In this document: positions 7,379 to 15,899 of the stretch, one piece after another
Numbering within the stretch: position 1 is the first letter of the stretch
Layout of the letters: every line of letters begins with the position of its first letter
NCBI GenBank assembly: GCA_934655835.1
Contig: CAKUHM010000005.1
Span: 1 to 18,839, forward strand
Reading direction: 5' to 3'
Length of the DNA: 18,839 nt
Origin: an uncultured Collinsella sp.
GTDB lineage: Bacteria; Actinomycetota; Coriobacteriia; Coriobacteriales; Coriobacteriaceae
The notes under the pieces: generated by a model
Databases searched by the model: none
What the model saw: the letters and a program-made list of their open reading frames with translations, nothing else
What the model was told of the DNA's origin: nothing
Position numbers and translations under genes: made by a program

Positions 7379-7408
7379 ATTGTAGGGAAATCAATGTTCA
7401 AATGTCAA
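7379..7408 (-). promoter_or_regulatory. Sigma-70-type promoter of rpmH-rnpA-yidD-yidC-jag
   Basis: On the minus strand a perfect TTGACA (7403-7408) is followed after 18 bp by TACAAT (7379-7384). Transcription would start near 7372, leaving a leader of about 65 nt before rpmH. The neighbouring DnaA-box-like repeats begin about 100 bp upstream. Confidence 0.8.
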
Positions 7409-7651
7409 GAAATCAAAGGTAAAAGGTTGCGCAGTTCACACGGTTCCCCCATAAGCCGAGCTCGATTTGGCGGTGCATGGCAACTTTTCACGATATTTCA
7501 TCGAGTTTTCAACAGGTCATGTTGGCAATGTTGAGAACTTTTCGTCCGTTTTCCAAAGTTTTCAACAGGTTTTGAAAAGTTGTCGAAAGATGAGAAACAT
7601 TGCACGGTGAGCTACTATTTGTTCGAAACCTTTTGAAAGATTGCGAGCGGC
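7409..7651. other. oriC: Candidate upstream half of the replication origin (oriC), rpmH to GHKL gene
   Basis: A non-coding gap between divergent operons. It holds two copies of the 14-mer AGTTTTCAACAGGT (7504-7517 and 7557-7570), an inverted one-mismatch nonamer TGTTGAGAA (7529-7537), and CAACTTTTCA at 7481-7490 repeated inverted at 7573-7582. GAAAAGTTGTCGAAA at 7574-7588 matches the dnaA-dnaN gap in 14 of 15 bases. The nonamer TTTTCAACA resembles the DnaA box TTATCCACA with two changes. A TACTAT hexamer at 7613-7618 is a weak candidate -10 for the downstream operon. Origin function is inferred from repeats and gene order. Confidence 0.7.
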
Positions 7652-9004
7652 ATGTCTGACGACTTTTACACCATGGTCGATTCCGGAGACCCGGCACCCG
7701 ACAACGAGCACATCACCGGCGTGCGCGAAGAGCGTGAGGAGGGCGAGCAGACGACCACGCAGGCGCCAAAAGCCATGTACGCCGCGCGCATCGCCGTCTA
7801 TGACGACATGCTGTCGACACCGCGTGTGATCGTCATTGATCCGCAAGATGTCCGCACGTATTTGGAAGAGACGACCAACACCGTCTACCAGTGCATGAAA
7901 GAACAAGGTGGCCATATCTCGCTCATGGTCATCCGCGAGATTGTCGAAAACTTTATCCACGCGCACTTTGCCGAGCCCATCATCTCGATTCTGGACGGCG
8001 GAGACACCATCCGCTTTGCTGATCAAGGACCCGGCATCGACGACAAGGAACGCGCTTTCGACTTTGGCGTTACCAGCGCAAACAGCAAGATGAAGCGCTA
8101 TATCCGTGGAACCGGAGCAGGGTTTCCCATGGTGCAGGAGTATTTGGAAAACGCCGGCGGGGCCGTGTCCATCGAGGACAACATGGGCAACGGCACCGTG
8201 GTTACGGTAAGCCTGGACCCTAAACGCGTGCAGGAAATAGAGCGTGCCGGCGGACGCGGTGCTGCCGTGCGGCCCGAGACGGAGCAGCCCACATATCCCC
8301 TGCCGGGAGCTTTTGCGCAGCAGCCCATGCCAACGCAGCAGATGCAGTCCCCCGTGGGACAGATGCAGCAGCCCGGAATGCTTCCTGTACAAGAGCCCCA
8401 GGCGGCATCGATGTCGATGCCGCCAAACGCGCCAGAGGCCATGCCGCTGGCGGATCAGGATGCAGCAGCAATGCAGCAGGCGACGGGGGCACCGGGTGGC
8501 CAGCAAATGGGATATCAGCCGTACCAACAGGGATATCCATATCAGCAGATGCCGCCACTGGGGTATGGCCAGCAGTTCCCACAGCAGTACCAGCAGGGAT
8601 ATCAGCAGCCGTACCAGCAGATGCCGCAGCAGCAGTACAACCCCTGGGCCCAGCAGATGACTCCGCAGCCTTACCAACAGTGGCCTCAAAGTTTTCAACA
8701 GCAAATGCCGCCGATGCAGAGTTCTCAACAATCAGCAGCTCAAATGATGTATCCTAATGCAGCAAATCAGTATGCGCAGCCACAGCCGGACGTGTTCGTA
8801 AGCGATCGCGGCAACGCCGCGCTGGGCTATCTGGCGCAAAATCAAGCGTGCGGTGCGACCGATCTGGCGAGGGCGTTTGGAAACTCGGCCCCCACTTGGT
8901 CACGCACGCTCAATGACTTGGCGCAGGCCGGCTTGGTCATCAAGCATGGCCAGAAATACCACCTGACCGAACTCGGCGCCGCTCGCGTGCGAGCTCAGAG
9001 CTAA
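7652..9004 (+). CDS. Uncharacterised GHKL ATPase with Gln-rich linker and C-terminal winged helix
   Basis: A 450-residue protein I cannot assign to a named family. Residues about 90-190 form a GHKL (HATPase_c) ATP-binding domain: N-box E96/N100 in REIVEN, G1 box DQGPGI (124-129), and G2 box GTGAG (153-157). There is no H-box histidine or HisKA dimerisation domain, so it is not an ordinary sensor kinase; the stand-alone fold recalls anti-sigma kinases. Residues about 205-378 are a low-complexity Gln/Pro/Met/Tyr linker with repeated QQMP and GYQQ units. Residues about 385-447 look like a MarR/ArsR-type winged helix (ATDLARAFG...TLNDLAQAGLV...YHLTELG). There is no signal peptide or membrane segment. 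The ribosome site is weak. It lies 15 nt upstream of dnaA, so co-transcription and a role in initiation control or dnaA expression are inferred. Confidence 0.85.
   Translation: MSDDFYTMVDSGDPAPDNEHITGVREEREEGEQTTTQAPKAMYAARIAVYDDMLSTPRVIVIDPQDVRTYLEETTNTVYQCMKEQGGHISLMVIREIVENFIHAHFAEPIISILDGGDTIRFADQGPGIDDKERAFDFGVTSANSKMKRYIRGTGAGFPMVQEYLENAGGAVSIEDNMGNGTVVTVSLDPKRVQEIERAGGRGAAVRPETEQPTYPLPGAFAQQPMPTQQMQSPVGQMQQPGMLPVQEPQAASMSMPPNAPEAMPLADQDAAAMQQATGAPGGQQMGYQPYQQGYPYQQMPPLGYGQQFPQQYQQGYQQPYQQMPQQQYNPWAQQMTPQPYQQWPQSFQQQMPPMQSSQQSAAQMMYPNAANQYAQPQPDVFVSDRGNAALGYLAQNQACGATDLARAFGNSAPTWSRTLNDLAQAGLVIKHGQKYHLTELGAARVRAQS
8692..8730 (+). repeat. Two DnaA-box-like nonamers inside the GHKL gene
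   Basis: TTTTCAACA at 8692-8700 (within AGTTTTCAACAG, identical to 12 bases of the intergenic repeats) and TTCTCAACA at 8722-8730 (same as the inverted copy at 7529-7537) lie 30 bp apart in the same orientation. They fall in a patch using CAA where most of the Gln-rich linker uses CAG. Confidence 0.5.
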
Positions 9005-9019
9005 AGAACGGGAGAGACA

Positions 9020-10744
9020 GTGGACGAGGAAGCAAGCATCATCCTTGGGGATGCCATCGCCTTTTGCCAGCGCGACGGCCAAGATGCACGCCTCATCAAC
9101 ATGCTGGGGCAATCGCGCGCCATAAGCCTGACCGAAGATACGCTCACGATCGAGGCCCCCTCGCGCTTTGCCATCGCGCAGCTCAAAAAGCATCAGCCGA
9201 CTATTGAGGCCTATCTGGAAGAAATCGCCTTTGCACCGATCGCGCTCGACATCGTGGCACCGCAAGGCGCCGTGGCGGAATCTGCTGCCGCGACGGCGCC
9301 CGCCACGGCTCCCGCTGCCTCCCCGGCGGTGCCGGCCTCCGCAGGCGACGTGCCGACAATCGAGCACCAGCACAGCGATGTTTCCCGTGAAACCATGGCA
9401 CCGTTGCCGACCGCGGCGGCGACGTCAACGAACGCACCCGTCACGCACATGCCTATCGCTCACGACGCAGCGGCGGGAGCGGATTCGGGCATTGCAATCA
9501 AGAACACGCTCTCGGCCGATGATTTTCGTCGCATGATGAACCAGATGAAGGGCGGAGCGCCGACTAAGTCCACGCAAGCTGCGACCCCCGCTTCACCCAT
9601 GCCAGCACCGACCGTACCGGCCGAGCAGAATACGGATGGAGCCCCGCTCGCCGCGAACTCAAAATTTACCTTTGAGAACTTTGTCTACGGCCCCGAGAAC
9701 AGCCATGCCTATCGCTCGGCACTCAAGTTTGCCGCCCTCGCGGACGAGCGCGGCACGTGCACATCACTGTTCATCTACGGCAAATCGGGTCTGGGCAAGA
9801 CGCACCTGCTACTTGCCATCAAAAACGAGCTCGCCGAGAAATCTCCCGAGATCAAGGTCAAGTACGCCAATTCCCAGGCGTATTTGGACGACCTGATGAC
9901 CGAGTTCGACCGTCAAAAGAAGAGCAACGCGCCCATCATGCAGGCATACCACGGCGTGGACGTGCTCATCATCGACGACATCCAAAACATCATCGGCAAG
10001 CGCGCGAGCGTGGACTACTTTTTCCAGCTCATGGACGAGTTCATCCGCAACAACAAGAAGGTCGTCATCGCGGCAGACCGCGCCCCCAAGGACCTGAGCA
10101 TGGACGAACGTCTGACCAGCCGCTTCAACGCCGGCATGCTCTGCTTGGTCGCAGAGCCCAGCTACGAGATGAAATACAAGATCTTGCAGCGCTATTACGA
10201 GAACACCATCGTCGCCGCTCCCGAGGCAGGCGACGACTCGCTGCTGGCGGCCTATGGGGGCGACGGCGGGCACCTGACCGACGAGCACTTTAAACACATG
10301 GCCGAGGTCTCGGGCACCAACATCCGCGAACTCGAGAGCTTTTGCGAGCGCTGCGCCGGCGAGGCGGGCGACCGCGAGCGCGAGGGCGGGGAGCTCACCT
10401 TTGACGATATCGACGCCATCGCCAGCCAGTACTTCGACACATCGGCCAAAAAGATCAACGTCCAGACGGTTCAGTCCGTCATCGAAGAGCAGTACGGCGT
10501 GACGCACGAGGAGCTCATCGGCCCGCGTCGCAACGCCAATATCGCCAAAGCACGCCATATTGCCATCTATCTGGCCATCGAGATGTGCGAGATGACGACC
10601 ACGGCGGTGGGCGCCGAATTTGGCAACCGCAACCACTCGACCGTCAGTACGAGCTACAAAAAGGTCCAGAAGATGATCCAGGAAGACCGCACCGTCACCG
10701 AAGACCTCAAGTCGCTGCGCGATAAAATTACACTGCGCTCGTAG
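9020..10744 (+). CDS. dnaA: Chromosomal replication initiator DnaA
   Basis: A 574-residue AAA+ initiator that binds origin boxes and opens DNA. It starts at GTG 9020 with GGGAG five bases upstream. Domain I is about residues 1-80. Domain II is a long Ala/Pro/Thr-rich linker (about 82-210). Domain III has Walker A GKSGLGKT (254-261), Walker B LIIDDIQ (316-322), the box VII arginines R364 and R368 (ERLTSRF, arginine-finger position), and sensor 2 R436 (NIRELE). Domain IV ends with the recognition motif FGNRNHSTV (534-542), where most DnaA proteins have FGGRDHTTV: Asp is replaced by Asn538. The minor-groove arginine (PRRNANIAKAR) is kept. It is co-directional with the GHKL gene upstream and flanked by box-like repeats on both sides, so autoregulation is likely. 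Confidence 0.97.
   Translation: MDEEASIILGDAIAFCQRDGQDARLINMLGQSRAISLTEDTLTIEAPSRFAIAQLKKHQPTIEAYLEEIAFAPIALDIVAPQGAVAESAAATAPATAPAASPAVPASAGDVPTIEHQHSDVSRETMAPLPTAAATSTNAPVTHMPIAHDAAAGADSGIAIKNTLSADDFRRMMNQMKGGAPTKSTQAATPASPMPAPTVPAEQNTDGAPLAANSKFTFENFVYGPENSHAYRSALKFAALADERGTCTSLFIYGKSGLGKTHLLLAIKNELAEKSPEIKVKYANSQAYLDDLMTEFDRQKKSNAPIMQAYHGVDVLIIDDIQNIIGKRASVDYFFQLMDEFIRNNKKVVIAADRAPKDLSMDERLTSRFNAGMLCLVAEPSYEMKYKILQRYYENTIVAAPEAGDDSLLAAYGGDGGHLTDEHFKHMAEVSGTNIRELESFCERCAGEAGDREREGGELTFDDIDAIASQYFDTSAKKINVQTVQSVIEEQYGVTHEELIGPRRNANIAKARHIAIYLAIEMCEMTTTAVGAEFGNRNHSTVSTSYKKVQKMIQEDRTVTEDLKSLRDKITLRS
9379..9394. promoter_or_regulatory. Degenerate parS-like site inside dnaA
   Basis: TGTTTCCCGTGAAACC matches parS at 14 of 16 positions. 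It encodes VSRET within the poorly conserved domain II linker, a place where a DNA-level motif could be tolerated. Binding by ParB is not shown. Confidence 0.4.
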
Positions 10745-10982
10745 GGAAATAGAGACACCTGTTGAAAACTTGTCGAAACCACGGGCATAAGGTGTCTAAA
10801 ACCCAACCCGCGGTGATGAAAAGTTTTGCGCAGGTTTTGAACGTGGAAAACCACCCCTGTTGCACACAGGTTGCTGTCGATTCTCTTTCTGGGTCTGACC
10901 TGCGTCTTTGGGAGTAATCAACAGTTTCGTCAGTGCTATTACTATTATTAAGATATTTATATCTATAGAAAGGTATTAAAAG
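10745..10982. other. oriC: Candidate main origin segment (oriC) between dnaA and dnaN
   Basis: A non-coding gap of 238 bp. It contains an inverted copy of the 14-mer (ACCTGTTGAAAACT, 10757-10770) followed by TTGTCGAAA, weaker box-like words at 10835-10843, 10842-10850 and 10859-10867, and a 20-bp imperfect palindrome at 10833-10852 centred on ACGT. There is also a 5-bp inverted repeat CCTGT/ACAGG at 10856-10870. From about 10932 to 10982 the sequence is strongly AT-rich, with GATAT/ATATC arms, and fits a DNA-unwinding element and/or the dnaN promoter. Most studied actinobacteria have oriC in this gap. Function is inferred, not proven. Confidence 0.75.
10753..10797. repeat. 8-bp inverted repeat framing a DnaA-box-like site
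   Basis: AGACACCT (10753-10760) and AGGTGTCT (10790-10797) are perfect inverted copies 29 bp apart. They enclose the TGTTGAAAA box and TTGTCGAAA. No T-tract follows, so this is not a typical terminator for dnaA. Confidence 0.5.
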
Positions 10983-12086
10983 ATGAAGTTCACCGTCAGC
11001 CAGAGCTCGCTTACACAAGCCATCGGCGTCGTTATGAAGGGTGTCGCTTCGGCATCCACCCTCCCCATCCTGTCGGGCGTGCTCGTTAAGGCGCAGGACG
11101 GCATCTTGGAATTCCAGACCTCTAACTACACCATCTCGATCCGTCATCGCATCGCGGCGCATGTCGAAGAAGAGGGCGAGATGGTTATTCCCTGTAAAAT
11201 GCTCTCCAATATCACCAAGACCCTCCCCGATGCCCCGGTCACCTTTGAGCTGTCCGAGCGCCAGGTGCTGATTGGTTGCGAGAAGAGCTCTTTTAGGCTG
11301 AACACGCTCGATGCCAATGACTTCCCCGAGTTTCCGGCCTATGCCATCGAGAGTGCCGTGGAGCTGCCGACCGATGTCTTGTCCGAAATGGTCGGCCGCG
11401 TGTGGCGCGTCACCTCGACCGACAAGGCTCGCCCCATCCTGGGCGGCGTGCACATGAAGGTCGAGAACAACACCGTACGCCTGGTAGCGACCGATTCCTT
11501 CCGCTTGGCCGTGTGCGATACGCAGGTCGAGACCTCGACCCTCGAGGGCTTCTTTGAGCTCAACGTTCCGGCTGACGCCTTTAACGACGCGCTGAACATC
11601 ATGGCCAGCCAAGCGACCATCATGATCGGGGCTACCGACACCCAGGTCGTCTTCGAGGCCGGCAACACCACCTACGTGTCGCGTCGCATCGAGGGCGTGT
11701 ACCCCAACTACAAGCAGCTCATCCCCGATTCGTGCGTGACGAGCGTCAAGATCGACGTCGCCGCCTTTAACGCCGCCCTCAAGCGCGTGGCCGTTATCGC
11801 GAGCGCCAACCCCGCCGTCAAGTTCGAGATCGATGTCGAGAACGGGCAGATGGGCCTGTCCTCCATTTCCAATGACCAGGACCTTGCGCAGGAGACGATC
11901 GATGTCGAGGCCGAGGGCGAGTCGGGTACCATCGCCTTCAACTACCATTACATCTTCGGCTGCCTCAATGCCCTGTCCAAGGAGAAGGAGATCACGCTGG
12001 AGCTCAAGAGCTACTCGCAGGCGGGCATCTTTAAGTCCTACGACAAGATCAACTACCTGTACCTGGTCATGCCGGTCCGCATCTAG
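10983..12086 (+). CDS. dnaN: DNA polymerase III beta subunit (sliding clamp)
   Basis: A 367-residue ring-forming clamp that tethers the polymerase and other factors to DNA. The length equals the family norm. The N-terminal domain MKFTVSQSSLTQAIGVV, the middle domain with RPILGGVHMKVENNTVRLVATDSFRLA, and the C-terminal YLYLVMPVRI, near the partner-binding cleft, are all typical. AAAGG lies about 10 bases before the ATG, right after an AT-rich tract. The next gene, recF, begins 9 nt after the stop codon. Confidence 0.98.
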   Translation: MKFTVSQSSLTQAIGVVMKGVASASTLPILSGVLVKAQDGILEFQTSNYTISIRHRIAAHVEEEGEMVIPCKMLSNITKTLPDAPVTFELSERQVLIGCEKSSFRLNTLDANDFPEFPAYAIESAVELPTDVLSEMVGRVWRVTSTDKARPILGGVHMKVENNTVRLVATDSFRLAVCDTQVETSTLEGFFELNVPADAFNDALNIMASQATIMIGATDTQVVFEAGNTTYVSRRIEGVYPNYKQLIPDSCVTSVKIDVAAFNAALKRVAVIASANPAVKFEIDVENGQMGLSSISNDQDLAQETIDVEAEGESGTIAFNYHYIFGCLNALSKEKEITLELKSYSQAGIFKSYDKINYLYLVMPVRI

Positions 12087-12095
12087 CGCTGCGCC

Positions 12096-13202
12096 ATGAC
12101 CATGTTCGCCCGCGATCTTTCCGTCGCGCACTACCGCAGCTTCGATAGCTATCGCCTTGCCCTGGACGAGGGCGTGACGATACTTGCGGGACCCAACGCG
12201 GCGGGAAAGACCAATCTCATAGAGGCGCTGCAGCTGCTGACGAGCGGCGCCTCGTTTAGGCATCCGACCGCAGCTGAGCTCGTCCATGACGGCGTGGGCT
12301 CGTGCAAGATCGAGCTGAGGCTCGAGGGTGACGGCCGCGTGCTTGATATGGGATTGAGCGCGGAGGACGGTAAGCGCTCGTTTAGCCGCAACGGCAAGAG
12401 ATGCCCTGCCGCCGGTGTGCGCGGGGTTCTGCCGAGCGTGCTGTTTTGCCCCGACCATCTGGACATGGTTAAGCGAGGCGCCAGTGTGCGCCGCGCCGCC
12501 CTCGATGACTTTGGCATGCAACTGAGCGCACGCTATGCCGATCTTGCGAGCACCTATGGGCGCTGCGTGACCCAGCGTAACGCCTTGCTCAAGGAGACCT
12601 GGTGCTGCCGCGAGATGCTCGGCGCGTGGAACGATTCGATTGCCCGCGCGGGCTCGGCCCTGCTCGTGCACCGGTTGGCCCTGCTCGACCGGCTGGCGGG
12701 CCATGTGCACACCGCCTACGGGCAAGTGGCGTCAGGTGAGGCCGCCAACGTGACCTATGCGTCCACGCTGGGGGATTTGCCCCAGGTCGAGGATCGCGAA
12801 GAGCTGAAGGGTTGGGCGTACGAGCGCATGCTGGCCGCCCTTGACGAGCATGCCGACGAGGAAATTCGCCGCGGCGTGACGTTGGTGGGACCGCATCGCG
12901 ACGAGATCGAGTTCACCGTGGCTGGTCGCCCCGCCCGTTCATTTGCCAGCCAAGGACAGCAGCGCACGCTGGTGCTGTCCTGGAAGGTGGCCGAGGTGGC
13001 CGTGGCTCGCGATGTCTTGGGCACCGCCCCACTGCTGCTTCTGGACGACGTGATGAGCGAGCTCGACGGCGAGCGTCGCGGCGCTTTCCTGCGGCTGATC
13101 GGCGATGATATCCAGACGGTCATAACCACGACCAACCTGGGGTACTTTACCGATGACCTGCTTGATCGAGCCAAGGTGGTGAGCATGGGTGAGACGTGCT
13201 AA
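12096..13202 (+). CDS. recF: DNA replication and repair protein RecF
   Basis: A 368-residue SMC-like ATPase that helps load RecA at gaps and stalled forks. Walker A is GPNAAGKT (32-39), the ABC signature is SQGQQRT, and Walker B is LLLLDDVMSELD (D317/D318). The length is normal. There is no Shine-Dalgarno sequence in the 9 nt between dnaN and the ATG; translation probably depends on re-initiation from dnaN. A second ATG two codons later (12102) is an alternative start. The end overlaps the next gene by 14 nt. Confidence 0.97.
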   Translation: MTMFARDLSVAHYRSFDSYRLALDEGVTILAGPNAAGKTNLIEALQLLTSGASFRHPTAAELVHDGVGSCKIELRLEGDGRVLDMGLSAEDGKRSFSRNGKRCPAAGVRGVLPSVLFCPDHLDMVKRGASVRRAALDDFGMQLSARYADLASTYGRCVTQRNALLKETWCCREMLGAWNDSIARAGSALLVHRLALLDRLAGHVHTAYGQVASGEAANVTYASTLGDLPQVEDREELKGWAYERMLAALDEHADEEIRRGVTLVGPHRDEIEFTVAGRPARSFASQGQQRTLVLSWKVAEVAVARDVLGTAPLLLLDDVMSELDGERRGAFLRLIGDDIQTVITTTNLGYFTDDLLDRAKVVSMGETC

Positions 13203-13752
13203 TTACGAGCGCGAGAGCGAAACGGTCGCCTTCAGCGGGTTTTTGAACGCAGAGCGCCAGCGCATCCTGGCGGCTGCGACCCCCGAGCGCCGTGCGCAGA
13301 TGGAGGCCGCCGAGGAGTCGCGCACGGTCTATCGCGCATGGAACGCGGTGTGCTCGGGCACGCGCGAGGGGCGGCATGTGACGGGCCTGCGCTTCCTGCC
13401 CGAGTCCAATGAGCTGCTGGTATATCTCGACTCGCCCTCGTGGACGCAGGAAATGACGCTGTTGCGCGAGATCATCCGTGCGCGCATGGAGCGCGCCGGT
13501 GCGCATGTGGACGGCCTGGTGTTCAAAACCACCGCGCCCGGTCACACGCCGCCCGCCGCCAAGGAGCGCCTGCGCCCGGCGACGACCGAGCGACCGCCGG
13601 CCCCGCACGCCGACCTAAGTGAGGCCGAGCGTACCGAGATCGAGCGCCAAGTGGCGCCCATCGAAGACCAAAAACTGCGCGAGGCCCTCGAGAATGCCAT
13701 GAGAGCCAGTGCTGAGTGGGCCAAGGGCGCGCAAAGCAAAAAAGAGCCTTAA
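13189..13752 (+). CDS. dciA: DciA-like protein (DUF721), putative replicative helicase operator
   Basis: A 187-residue protein in the position of mycobacterial DciA (between recF and gyrB). DciA proteins bind the replicative helicase DnaB and help its loading. The core, about residues 40-115, has the expected pattern: a Trp in the first helix (YRAWNAVCSGTREGRHVTGL), then LLVYLDSPSWTQEMTLLREII, and a final DGLVFKT strand. The C-terminal third is Pro/Arg/Glu-rich and probably flexible. The start is GTG 13189, overlapping recF by 14 nt; AAGGTGG about 11 bases upstream is a plausible but distant ribosome site. The gene symbol rests on domain pattern and synteny. Confidence 0.82.
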   Translation: MRRANYERESETVAFSGFLNAERQRILAAATPERRAQMEAAEESRTVYRAWNAVCSGTREGRHVTGLRFLPESNELLVYLDSPSWTQEMTLLREIIRARMERAGAHVDGLVFKTTAPGHTPPAAKERLRPATTERPPAPHADLSEAERTEIERQVAPIEDQKLREALENAMRASAEWAKGAQSKKEP

Positions 13753-13778
13753 ATCGCATCTGGTGGCCTTGTAGAGCC

Positions 13779-13808
13779 AAATACCCTCGTTCCCGAGGGT
13801 ATTTTTTT
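13779..13808 (+). terminator. Rho-independent terminator after the dnaN-recF-dciA run
   Basis: ATACCCTCG (13781-13789), loop TTCC, and CGAGGGTAT (13794-13802) form a stem extended by flanking A-T pairs, followed by a run of seven T residues. It separates the replication run from gyrB. Confidence 0.93.
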
Positions 13809-13815
13809 ACGATAA

Positions 13816-15888
<2,073 letters not shown>

Positions 15889-15899
15889 GAGGAGGTAAC

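Noticed and set aside
8500..8720. The CAG-rich repeats as a CRISPR-like or microsatellite array
   Set aside because: Units are irregular and in frame (QQMP, GYQQ and similar), so they are best explained as a low-complexity protein linker.
7562..8731. A 389-codon minus-strand frame opposite the GHKL gene, rich in Leu, His and Arg
   Set aside because: The low-complexity translation results from reading the CAG-rich linker backwards; the plus-strand frame has clear ATPase motifs.
7652..9004. The GHKL protein as an ordinary two-component histidine kinase
   Set aside because: No membrane segments, no H-box histidine, no HisKA or receiver domain, and no response regulator gene nearby.
10728..12725. 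A 665-codon minus-strand open frame across dnaN and recF
   Set aside because: Antisense shadow of two conserved genes with GC-rich codons; the His/Gly/Val/Leu-rich translation is typical of such shadows.
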